A stretch of DNA of 64,000 bases from an uncultured Roseovarius sp. (GTDB taxonomy: Bacteria; Pseudomonadota; Alphaproteobacteria; Rhodobacterales; Rhodobacteraceae). Shown piece after piece: positions 33,087 to 40,812 of the stretch (positions are counted from its first letter, which is position 1; each line of letters starts with the position of its first letter). Made by a program: the position numbers and the translations under genes. The notes beneath the pieces were generated by a model. The model ran no database searches. It was not told the DNA's origin and saw only the letters and a program-made list of their open reading frames with translations. The stretch spans positions 1 to 64,000 of the forward strand of contig CANMBU010000002.1 in NCBI GenBank assembly GCA_947496175.1, in the 5' to 3' direction.

Positions 33087-35174
33087 ATGACGATGGAACC
33101 CAATCACAGGATCCTTTTCGAGCCGCTGAAGATCGGCCCCAAGACGACCAAGAACCGGTTCTACCAAGTGCCGCATTGCAATGGCATGGGACACCGCTGG
33201 CCGCGGACCATGGCAGAAATGCGAGGCGTCAAAGCCGAAGGCGGTTGGGGTGTGGTGTGCACTGAAGAATGCTCGATCCACCCGACAAGCGATCTGACCC
33301 CGGCCACCCTGATGCGGCTCTGGGATGACAGCGATCTGCCGGTTCACCGTCTGATGGTCGACAAGGTGCATGAACACGGTGCTCTCGCAGGCATTCAGCT
33401 TGTCCACAATGGTCAGTCGGTCAGCAACTACCTGTCGCGTATTCCGTCCATCGCCCCGTCGCCCGCGCCGAATGAGACGTCAAACTCGACGCAGGCGCGT
33501 GGGATGGACAAAGAAGACATCAAAACCCTGCGCCGATGGTTTCGCGAAGCCGCGTTGAGGTCGCGTGAGGCGGGGTACGACATTATCTATGTCTACGCCG
33601 CACATGGCATCATGACGCTGCTTTATCAATTCCTGCTCAAACGCTTCAATCACCGCACGGATGAATATGGCGGAAGCCTGGAAAACCGGGTGCGGCTGGT
33701 GCGTGAGGTGCTGGAGGACACCAAGGACGCGGTCGGGCATGACTGCGCCGTGGCGTTCCGCTTTGCTGTGGATGAATTGATGGGTGAGGATGGCATGAAC
33801 AGCGCCGAGGCCGAGGATATTGTCGGGTCTCTCGCTGAGTTGCCAGACCTGTGGGATGTGAATGTGGCGGATTGGGGCAATGACTCGCTCCCGTCGCGGT
33901 TTGGCAATGAAGGATCGCAGGAAGACTATGTGCGCTTCGTCAAGAAACTGACCACCAAGCCGGTGGTGGGTGTGGGGCGGTTCACTTCTCCCGATACGAT
34001 GGTGTCTCAAATCAAACGTGGCGTACTTGACCTGGTTGGGGCTGCGCGTCCCTCGATTGCTGACCCGTTCCTGCCGACCAAGATTGAAGAAGGCCGGTCA
34101 CATGAAATCCGCGAATGCATCGGCTGCAACATGTGCACGACAGGCGACTACGTGGCCTATCCGATGCGCTGTACGCAAAACCCGACGATGGGAGAGGAAT
34201 GGCGAAAAGGTTGGCATCCTGAACGTATCCCGGCGTCGATATCCGAGGATAATGTGCTGGTGGTCGGAGGTGGACCTGCCGGGCTTGAGGCCGCGCTGGC
34301 GCTGTCCAATCGCGGATATCCTGTCACTCTTGCGGAAGCCAGGGAAAAGCTTGGCGGTCGTGTTCTGTGCGAAACAGCACTGGCCCCGCTGCGGCAATGG
34401 AACCGCGTGGCCGATTACCGCGTGAACCTGTTGTCGGCCCGAGCCAATGTCAGCACATTCACGCAAAGCGAAATGACCGCGCAGTCTGTGATGGAGCTGG
34501 GGCATGCCCATGTGGCCATTGCCACCGGATCGTATTGGCGCACCGATTTTGTGGGCATCCACCACCGGTTTGCACCCGAAAAGCTTCACAGCCCGATGAT
34601 TGTTGCGCCAGAGGTCATTATGGCCGGTGAGGTGCCAAAGGGTCCGGTGCTTATCTTTGACGACGATCACTACTACCTTGGCAGTGCTCTGGCCGAACAA
34701 CTGGCGGGAAACGGTGTCGATGTGGTGCTTGTCACGCCAGCAGCGGAAGCGGCGGGCTGGACGCATTTCACGCTGGAGTATGAACATATTCAGGTGCGGC
34801 TGCGTGAGCTTGGGGTTGAGATCATCTGCAACCATGGGATCGCGGCTGTGGGCGATGGCTTTGTCGATCTGGCTTGCGTGTTCACCGAGAAAACGCAGCG
34901 CAAGGATGTGTCCGCCGTGGTCCCCGTCACGTCGCGGATCAGTGACGACAGCCTGTATCATGATCTTTTGGCACAGAAAGACGCCTGGTCGGATCATGGC
35001 ATTAAGTCGGTCACGCGCATCGGCGATTGCTATGCGCCGGGAACCATAGCAATGGCAGTTTATGGAGGGCACGATTTTGCCCGAACGCTGGAAGCGCCTG
35101 TTGATCCGGATGCGCCGTTCCGTCGTGAAAATGACTTTGAAGCCCACAAGCTATGGCCCGAGTTTGCTTCATGA
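33087..35174 (+). CDS. trimethylamine dehydrogenase-like flavin/iron-sulfur amine dehydrogenase
   Basis: This 695-residue protein has an OYE-type FMN barrel, a 4Fe-4S segment and a C-terminal ADP/FAD-like Rossmann part (VLVVGGGPAGLEAALAL), as in TMADH. C31 in FYQVPHC matches the cysteine that binds FMN covalently in TMADH. Cluster cysteines are C344, C347, C350 and C362 (TMADH 345, 348, 351, 364). Of the aromatic bowl that holds trimethylamine (Y60, W264, W355), only W263 is kept; E61 replaces Y60 and D354 replaces W355. So this should be an N-dealkylating dehydrogenase for a different, probably charged amine, passing electrons to ETF or a similar carrier. N-methylproline demethylase (StcD) is one possible relative. 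GAGGAG precedes ATG 33087. Confidence 0.85.
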   Translation: MTMEPNHRILFEPLKIGPKTTKNRFYQVPHCNGMGHRWPRTMAEMRGVKAEGGWGVVCTEECSIHPTSDLTPATLMRLWDDSDLPVHRLMVDKVHEHGALAGIQLVHNGQSVSNYLSRIPSIAPSPAPNETSNSTQARGMDKEDIKTLRRWFREAALRSREAGYDIIYVYAAHGIMTLLYQFLLKRFNHRTDEYGGSLENRVRLVREVLEDTKDAVGHDCAVAFRFAVDELMGEDGMNSAEAEDIVGSLAELPDLWDVNVADWGNDSLPSRFGNEGSQEDYVRFVKKLTTKPVVGVGRFTSPDTMVSQIKRGVLDLVGAARPSIADPFLPTKIEEGRSHEIRECIGCNMCTTGDYVAYPMRCTQNPTMGEEWRKGWHPERIPASISEDNVLVVGGGPAGLEAALALSNRGYPVTLAEAREKLGGRVLCETALAPLRQWNRVADYRVNLLSARANVSTFTQSEMTAQSVMELGHAHVAIATGSYWRTDFVGIHHRFAPEKLHSPMIVAPEVIMAGEVPKGPVLIFDDDHYYLGSALAEQLAGNGVDVVLVTPAAEAAGWTHFTLEYEHIQVRLRELGVEIICNHGIAAVGDGFVDLACVFTEKTQRKDVSAVVPVTSRISDDSLYHDLLAQKDAWSDHGIKSVTRIGDCYAPGTIAMAVYGGHDFARTLEAPVDPDAPFRRENDFEAHKLWPEFAS

Positions 35175-36487
35175 CTGCATCCGCCAAATCAGACGCTTGG
35201 TACAAATCATCGTGCCACATAAAGACCTCGCTCTGGGGCAAGACCGCAGATGACCTGCCCGAACTTGAGCCTTTGACATCTGATATGTCTGCGGACGTCG
35301 CTGTCATTGGCGCTGGGTTTTGCGGTTTGTCCTCTGCCCTGCACCTCGCTGAACAGGGCGTCGATGTCGCCATTGTAGAAGCACATGAGCCGGGATGGGG
35401 TGCCTCGGGCCGAAATGGTGGACAGGTTATACCGGGTCTCAAAATTCTGCCTGATGAGATGATCGCGCGTTACGGGACGGAACGCGGAGAACGGATCGCC
35501 GAGACCGCGGGAGGCGCGCCGCAGGTGGTTTATGACCTTATCGAGAATTACGGCATTGAGTGTGATCTGCGACGCACGGGGTGGATTCAATTGGCCAAAG
35601 GACCAGCAGGTCGCGTGACCACGGATGCGCATGTGGCCCAATGGGGGGCACGGGGCGTTGCAACGCGCACGCTTGATCGGGATGAGATCGAGACAAAAGT
35701 GGGGACCTCGGCCTATGCCTCGGCCTTGCTGGATGAGCGTGGCGGGAACTTGCATCCTTTGAAGTATGCCCGCGGGCTTGCAAAGGCGTGTCTGTCACAA
35801 GGCGCACGTATTTTTCCGCAATCCCCTGCGGTTGCCGTGGAACATGACGGGGCGCATTGGGTTGTGAAAACCGAGCAAGGTCAGGTCAATGCACAGACAG
35901 TGATTGTCTGCACCAACGGCTATACAGGGTCGATGTTGCCGGGGCTGTCAGACTCGATTGTGCCGGTTCTGACGGGTGTGCTGGCCACCGATCCGTTGAG
36001 CGACAACCTGAAACATAAGATCTTGCCAAAGCGCCAAGGCGCAGCGGATACGCGGCGGCTCTTGTCGTGGTTCGGCATCGACAGCCAGGACCGTTTGATC
36101 TTTGGCAGCCGCATCAATTCGCAGCAAGAACTGATTGACGAGGCCAATTTTGGCTTTGGCTTTCGCCGAATGCGAGAGATTTTTCCCGAAGTTGACGCCA
36201 GCCGCGTCAACCACCTGTGGACGGGGCGCGTCGCGCTGACGCTCGACCACGTGCCGCACATTCACAAGCTGGGCGACGGCCTTTACAGTGGCCTTGGATT
36301 CAACGGGCGTGGCGTTGCCATGGCCAGTATGTTTGGCAAGGCGCTTGCGGCGCATTGTTTGGGCAAAGCTGGTGACGATTTTCTACCCGTGACCCCGATG
36401 CCCAAAGTGCCGTTCAGCCGATTTCGGGGGCAGGGTCTGGCCGTGGCCTTAACGTGGAAACGCCTGATGGATGCGGTACGGCCCTAG
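35171..36487 (+). CDS. FAD-dependent amine oxidase of the DAO family (PuuB-like)
   Basis: This 438-residue protein has FAD-binding VAVIGAGFCGLSSALHLAEQG near residue 42 and the GWGASGRNGGQV segment, and ends with the conserved LYSGLGFNGRGVAMASMFGKALA. The pattern matches gamma-glutamylputrescine oxidase PuuB (426 residues) and related secondary-amine oxidases, which release aldehyde and ammonia or demethylate. It starts in an ATGA overlap with the TMADH-like gene, so the two are translated together. The substrate is probably a product of its neighbours. Confidence 0.85.
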   Translation: MTASAKSDAWYKSSCHIKTSLWGKTADDLPELEPLTSDMSADVAVIGAGFCGLSSALHLAEQGVDVAIVEAHEPGWGASGRNGGQVIPGLKILPDEMIARYGTERGERIAETAGGAPQVVYDLIENYGIECDLRRTGWIQLAKGPAGRVTTDAHVAQWGARGVATRTLDRDEIETKVGTSAYASALLDERGGNLHPLKYARGLAKACLSQGARIFPQSPAVAVEHDGAHWVVKTEQGQVNAQTVIVCTNGYTGSMLPGLSDSIVPVLTGVLATDPLSDNLKHKILPKRQGAADTRRLLSWFGIDSQDRLIFGSRINSQQELIDEANFGFGFRRMREIFPEVDASRVNHLWTGRVALTLDHVPHIHKLGDGLYSGLGFNGRGVAMASMFGKALAAHCLGKAGDDFLPVTPMPKVPFSRFRGQGLAVALTWKRLMDAVRP

Positions 36488-36535
36488 AAAGAATTTTGCT
36501 GTGCCAGAAAGAATGGATGGAAAAGGACTTGAACC

Positions 36536-37729
36536 ATGAGAGATATCCAGATTCCCAATGACTGGGACCGCAAGGGCCTGCCTGGTTGGTGCTACCATAG
36601 CGCCGAATTGCTGGAGCTTGAAAAGGAAGAGCTGTTCAAGACCCATTGGCAGATCGCCTGTCACGTGTCGGATATCCCAAATTCGGGCGATTTCCAGACA
36701 TTTGATGTGTGTGGGGAGCGTGCCATCATCCTGCGTGACACCGAAGGCAATGTGCGCGCGTTTCAAAATGTATGTCGCCATCGCGGCTCTCGTCTGGTGG
36801 CCGAAGACAGCGGAAACTGCCCGAGTGCCATGATCTGTCCCTTCCATGGCTGGGTCTACAATCTCGATGGCACCTTGCGCGGCGCCGCACGGCCCGACTC
36901 CTATCCGCCGCTCGACAAGCATGAGTTTGCCTTGCGCAGCTTGGATATGGAGATTTGGAACGGGTTCATTTTCATCCGGTTCAAACAGGGGCCCCAGCCA
37001 TCGGTGGCCGAGTTGTTACGACCTTTTGCCGAAGAAGCGGCAGGGTACCGAATGGCGGATCATGTGCCAACGGACGGCATCTGGACCGAAGAGACCCCGG
37101 TCAACTGGAAATCCATCCGCGACGTCGACAACGAGGGCTATCACGTGGCCATGGCGCATCCGGCGCTACAGGATCTCTACGGCACAACCTACTACGATGA
37201 ACCCTATGTCGATGGGGTGAGTCGCACCGAAGGTCTCTACACGCCCACAAAAGGGCGGCGCTGGGCCGTTCGAAACTACAAAAAGATGTCCAAGCCACAG
37301 GACTTCTTGCCCGAAGATCTGCACCGCAAGTGGCTGTACTATGGTCTTTTCCCAAATGCCGTCATCGCCGCGACCCCAGAGACCGTATTGTTTTATCAAG
37401 AGTTCCCAACCTCGGTGAATTCTTCGGTCATTCGGTCTGCCACCTATCGTCACGCGAATGAAGACCGCCAACAACGGGCCGCACGCTACTTGGCCAGCCG
37501 TATCGACCGCGAAACCGTTGACGAAGATATTCAACTCACTATCTGGTCTAACGAGTCCATGGCGTCAGAATTTTTTGAGGGGTTCTACCTGTCCGATCTG
37601 GAGTACGGCGTGCGCACGCATCACGACCACCTGCGTGCGGTTCTGCCGATCTACAACGTCGAAGAGGCACCCGCCGAGGATCAGGTTCGGAAGGTCAATG
37701 CATCCATGGCGACCCAAAGCACCTCATGA
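36536..37729 (+). CDS. Rieske non-haem iron oxygenase alpha subunit, quaternary-amine type
   Basis: This 397-residue protein has Rieske 2Fe-2S ligands C80, H82, C101 and H104 (CRH...CPFH). Mononuclear iron ligands H203 and H208 lie in DNEGYHVAMAH. The bridging residue just before them is E200 instead of the usual aspartate; carnitine monooxygenase CntA has the same spacing (E205, H208, H213), and this glutamate marks oxygenases acting on quaternary ammonium compounds (carnitine, glycine betaine). So it probably removes an alkyl group from a quaternary amine, feeding the dehydrogenases upstream. No reductase gene is nearby. AAAAGGA precedes the ATG. Confidence 0.87.
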   Translation: MRDIQIPNDWDRKGLPGWCYHSAELLELEKEELFKTHWQIACHVSDIPNSGDFQTFDVCGERAIILRDTEGNVRAFQNVCRHRGSRLVAEDSGNCPSAMICPFHGWVYNLDGTLRGAARPDSYPPLDKHEFALRSLDMEIWNGFIFIRFKQGPQPSVAELLRPFAEEAAGYRMADHVPTDGIWTEETPVNWKSIRDVDNEGYHVAMAHPALQDLYGTTYYDEPYVDGVSRTEGLYTPTKGRRWAVRNYKKMSKPQDFLPEDLHRKWLYYGLFPNAVIAATPETVLFYQEFPTSVNSSVIRSATYRHANEDRQQRAARYLASRIDRETVDEDIQLTIWSNESMASEFFEGFYLSDLEYGVRTHHDHLRAVLPIYNVEEAPAEDQVRKVNASMATQSTS

Positions 37730-37968
37730 TATCCGAAGACCCTGACCCGGCCCAACTGCAGCAGCAAAAAAACCTGCTTGAGTCACCCATTGGTCAACGC
37801 GGGTCAGGTGCTGCGCGCTATGGGGCTGCGATGTTTTTCTATCAGGAAAAAATGATGTCGGCCGAGTTGCTCGAAATTTACCGAAGATGCTGCAAGTTCG
37901 ATCATGAAGACCCCGTTGATCTGGCCGCGTTTGAAGGTATCCCAAACGCGTTGCTGTTGGATCAATAG
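37726..37968 (+). CDS. 80-residue protein of unknown function coupled to the Rieske gene
   Basis: It starts in an ATGA overlap with the Rieske oxygenase and ends 10 bases before the amine oxidase, so it belongs to the cassette. The protein is polar and helical, with a central aromatic stretch AARYGAAMFFYQEKMMSAELLEIYRRCCKFD that includes a CC pair. No family was recognised. It could be a small accessory subunit or regulator of the oxygenase; nothing in the sequence proves this. Confidence 0.65.
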   Translation: MISEDPDPAQLQQQKNLLESPIGQRGSGAARYGAAMFFYQEKMMSAELLEIYRRCCKFDHEDPVDLAAFEGIPNALLLDQ

Positions 37969-37978
37969 GCTGCCGGTC

Positions 37979-39238
37979 ATGAGTGGATTGCCAACAGAAA
38001 CGGATGTGATTGTTGTCGGCGCGGGTGTCGCGGGTCTGTCGGCGGCAAGCGCGCTGCGCGCGCGCGGGGTTCAGGTCGTCGTTCTGGAAGCTGCGGACCA
38101 TACAGGCGGACGCTGTGTCACGGACACAACTCTGGTATCGCAACCCTTCGACAAAGGCGCGTCCTGGCTGCATTCCGCACAGATCAACCCGCTGGCGCGC
38201 ATAGGCGAACGGATGGATGTGGAGTTCCACAAATCCCCCTGGGCCTGGCGATGGGTCCATGCAGAGGGGCATGCGCTGAACCACGCCGAAGTCGAAGACT
38301 ACAACACCTATCAAGACACAATGTGGGAGGCCATCAATCAAGCGGGGACCACGCAGAAGGACTGCGCCGTCGCTTCTGTGCTTCCCGATAGCACGTGGCG
38401 CGAAACAGCCAAGCATTTTGTGGAGCAGATGCAAGGCGGTGATGCTGATGCGGTCTCAATTCACGATGTCGCGCAATACAGTGATTCCGAGGGAGATTGG
38501 TTGGTTGCCGGTGGCTTGGGCGCTTTTGTGCAAAGCCTGTTTGCTGATGTGCCGGTGCATTTGGCCTGCCCGGTCAGCAAGATCGACACATCCGGTCCTG
38601 GCGTCAAAGCTGTAACTCCCAAAGGCACGGTATTGGCTAACCACCTTGTCCTGACAGTCTCCACTGGTGTTTTGGCGGCAGAGACCATTTCGTTTACCCC
38701 GGCTTTGCCTGTGAGCAAGCTGCAAGCTGTCGAAAACCTGCCCATGGGGTTGTTAAACAAGATCGCGCTGGATTTTGATCCAAGCTGGACGAAAGCGCAT
38801 CAAGGTCAAATTGCCGACTATCACACCAGTGGTGACGCGTATTGCACGACACTTTTTGGGTTTTACGACACCAGCGTCGCCGTTGGTTTCGTCGCTGGAC
38901 GATTTGCGGATCAATTGGAGCAGCAGGGATCAGGGGCTGCCGCCGAATTTTGCCTGCAAGGCCTGTCAGCCATTTTTGGCAACGATGTTCGAAAACACAT
39001 TCGCAGAACAGCTGAGACCGCGTGGCGAAGTAGCCCGCTAGCTCTGGGATCCTATAGCTATGCCCGCCCCGGAGGTGCGAAGGCGCGCAGGGTGTTAGCG
39101 AAGCCCGTGGATAACAAACTGTTCTTTGCGGGCGAAGCAACAGCTTCGGATGCCTACGCTACTGTGCACGGCGCTTTCAAAAGCGGTCAAAGAGCGGCGC
39201 GCGAGGTTTTGAGTCAAGGAGCGGAAGCCAAAGCATAG
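37979..39238 (+). CDS. flavin-containing amine oxidase (MAO/polyamine oxidase fold)
   Basis: This 419-residue protein has the N-terminal FAD dinucleotide fold VIVVGAGVAGLSAASALRARG with EAADHTGGRC, substrate-domain strands in the middle and the C-terminal FAD motif LFFAGEATASDAYATVHGAFKSGQRAA, typical of monoamine/polyamine oxidases. It oxidises an amine to aldehyde with O2 or another acceptor. ATG 37979 gives the proper N-terminus; the longer frame overlaps the 80-residue gene. It is the last gene of the cassette. Confidence 0.88.
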   Translation: MSGLPTETDVIVVGAGVAGLSAASALRARGVQVVVLEAADHTGGRCVTDTTLVSQPFDKGASWLHSAQINPLARIGERMDVEFHKSPWAWRWVHAEGHALNHAEVEDYNTYQDTMWEAINQAGTTQKDCAVASVLPDSTWRETAKHFVEQMQGGDADAVSIHDVAQYSDSEGDWLVAGGLGAFVQSLFADVPVHLACPVSKIDTSGPGVKAVTPKGTVLANHLVLTVSTGVLAAETISFTPALPVSKLQAVENLPMGLLNKIALDFDPSWTKAHQGQIADYHTSGDAYCTTLFGFYDTSVAVGFVAGRFADQLEQQGSGAAAEFCLQGLSAIFGNDVRKHIRRTAETAWRSSPLALGSYSYARPGGAKARRVLAKPVDNKLFFAGEATASDAYATVHGAFKSGQRAAREVLSQGAEAKA

Positions 39239-39302
39239 ATGGCCTCTCGGAGTGTCTTTTAATCAGTGGCGTGAACCTGCGGCTTAGAGTTACACAAACA
39301 AC

Positions 39303-39329
39303 AAAAACGGCCCGCTTTTAGGCGGGCCG
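39303..39329 (-). terminator. intrinsic terminator of chrR, shared with the amine cassette
   Basis: CGGCCCGC (39308-39315) pairs with GCGGGCCG (39322-39329). On the minus strand a TTTTTGTT run follows, 28 bases past the chrR stop. The same hairpin may stop transcription arriving from the amine oxidase gene. Confidence 0.88.
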
Positions 39330-39356
39330 CTTGAAAAACGTCTGAGCAGCTTGCCC

Positions 39357-40001
39357 TCACATCCGCAGGAAGGGTTGCGCGATGCGCGGTATCAGGCTGC
39401 GGAAGCGAAGGGGCGCATCGGTCGCGGCCAGACAAATACAATCCTCGCTGATATCCGCAATCGGAGTGTGATCCACCTCTTCATTGGCAATTTCAATATC
39501 ACCTGCACCAAAGTGATCCACTTCGTCCGAAAAAGCGCCTTGCAGAACAAGTGTCAGCTCTGTTCCCCGGTGACCGTGATCCGGTACTGCCGCACCTGCA
39601 GGGATGAATAGCAAACGTGCTGTCGCATCTTTGGACGTCGGCAGGATGGCTTGCTTTACGCCCATTCCCACGGGCCGCCATTTCACAGCTTCAAGATCGC
39701 CACCGACGTAATCCTGAATAGGCTTAGGCAACACACCTTTCGCACGAATGACAGATTTTGACGCCGTTTGCATCGGAGCAGACTGGATTTTGGCAAGCGT
39801 GGCCTCAAAACTGTCATCAGCCAAACTCACGTCCGTGTCTGCCTCCATCAATGCGCCACCAACTGTGTCAAACGCACCAAGACGCGCGCGGCATTCATCA
39901 CACATGGAGATATGCGCAGCTACGGTCAGGCTGAATGCCTCGGGAAGTGTTCCCGCTGAATAGGCCATCAGCAAAGCGTCGCTCAAATGATGTTTAATCA
40001 T
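39357..40001 (-). CDS. chrR: anti-sigma factor ChrR
   Basis: This 214-residue protein is the zinc-binding anti-sigma factor that holds RpoE until singlet oxygen or organic peroxide appears. The N-terminal ZAS domain has H4/H5, H30, C34 and C37 (AAHISMCDEC), and the C-terminal cupin domain has the ligand set DHGHRGTE and EVDHTP, both as in R. sphaeroides ChrR. ATG 40001 is preferred because TGGTGA precedes it; TTG 40013 and GTG 40010 are also open. It follows rpoE by 16 bases. The cupin is complete, so the singlet-oxygen response module is likely intact. Confidence 0.94.
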   Translation of the reverse strand: MIKHHLSDALLMAYSAGTLPEAFSLTVAAHISMCDECRARLGAFDTVGGALMEADTDVSLADDSFEATLAKIQSAPMQTASKSVIRAKGVLPKPIQDYVGGDLEAVKWRPVGMGVKQAILPTSKDATARLLFIPAGAAVPDHGHRGTELTLVLQGAFSDEVDHFGAGDIEIANEEVDHTPIADISEDCICLAATDAPLRFRSLIPRIAQPFLRM

Positions 40002-40017
40002 ATCGTTCACCAAACTC

Positions 40018-40566
40018 TCAAGTCATGGCGTGGCGCAAACGATCAAGCGCCAGCCGAATTCTCGATTTGATCGTACCCAGAGGCAAACCTGTCTGCTCAG
40101 CGATTTCGCTGTGACTCAGGTCGCCGAAATAGGCTTTTTCGATCAGCTCCTTTTGTTTTGCCGGCAGCGACGCAATCGCCTCTCCCAACCTTTCACTCTC
40201 CTGTTGCAGCGCCAGAGCGTCTGCCTGGTCGGGTTCCTCGCTAGGTCCCCATGGCAAGTCCTCGGGCTCGGGACGCCGCTGTTTGCGAAGCGCGTCGATC
40301 TTACGATTCCGCGCTATCGTAAAAATCCAGGTCGCCGCACTTGCGCGGGTTGGATCAAAAAGATGGGCCTTGTTCCACAAAGTGGCCATGACCTCTTGCG
40401 TACATTCCTCCGCCAGCGATGGATCGGCTCCGGAGCGCATCAAGAATGCTTTGACCCGAGGCGCGAAATGATCAAAGAGCGCTTTGAACGCAGCCCTATC
40501 CTGACTGTCGCGCACCTTGGCGATGTTGATCGACCAATCGGTGCCATCCTGGTTGCTCTGTTGCAT
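40018..40566 (-). CDS. rpoE: ECF sigma factor RpoE (ECF11 type)
   Basis: This 182-residue sigma factor shows region 2 (AAFKALFDHFAPRVKAFLMRSGADPSLAEECTQEVMATLWNKAHLFDPTRASAATWIFTIARNRKIDALRK) and region 4 (LPAKQKELIEKAYFGDLSHSEIAEQTGLPLGTIKSRIRLALDRLRHAM), very close in pattern to R. sphaeroides RpoE, the singlet-oxygen sigma factor. ATG 40566 matches that protein's start; the frame continues 48 codons upstream through the promoter region. A promoter of the type it should recognise lies upstream on its own strand, so it is probably autoregulated. Confidence 0.95.
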   Translation of the reverse strand: MQQSNQDGTDWSINIAKVRDSQDRAAFKALFDHFAPRVKAFLMRSGADPSLAEECTQEVMATLWNKAHLFDPTRASAATWIFTIARNRKIDALRKQRRPEPEDLPWGPSEEPDQADALALQQESERLGEAIASLPAKQKELIEKAYFGDLSHSEIAEQTGLPLGTIKSRIRLALDRLRHAMT

Positions 40567-40700
40567 CACTGTCTTTGCACCCCTACGCCCACGCGCTTTG
40601 TGCTCGGTTCGTTCCTTGGATTCAAGGACCGTGCGATCACTTGCCGCGCGTCGGGCAGGAGAGGCTTCAACAGTTTGAACATCACTGAACATGCAGAGCA

Positions 40701-40726
40701 TACGTGCCACATTCTGGCTCGGATCA
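40701..40726 (-). promoter_or_regulatory. sigma-E (RpoE) promoter of rpoE-chrR
   Basis: On the minus strand, TGATCC (40721-40726) is followed after exactly 16 bases by CGTA (40701-40704), reading towards rpoE. TGATCC with a -10 built on a TA step is the form described for R. sphaeroides RpoE targets, including rpoE itself. Confidence 0.75.
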
Positions 40727-40747
40727 GATTTTTGTTAAATTTCTTTG

Positions 40748-40773
40748 TCATCCGTTTTGGGTTTTTGTGCGTA
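40748..40773 (+). promoter_or_regulatory. divergent sigma-E promoter of the oxidoreductase-DUF1365 operon
   Basis: TCATCC (40748-40753), 16 bases, CGTA (40770-40773, then AA). Same geometry and -10 core as the minus-strand promoter 22 bases away, with one change in the -35. It reads towards the ATG at 40813, leaving a leader of about 33 bases. Confidence 0.7.
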
Positions 40774-40812
40774 AACCAGCCTAGATACAAAAAAACACAG
40801 GTTAAAGACAGA

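Noticed and set aside
34098-35147. 349-codon minus-strand frame opposite the TMADH-like gene
   Set aside because: Antisense shadow; no ribosome site or recognisable fold.
40030-40812. Long N-terminal extension of the FAD oxidoreductase frame
   Set aside because: It lies antisense to rpoE and across both sigma-E promoters; ATG 40813 gives the normal FAD-fold start.
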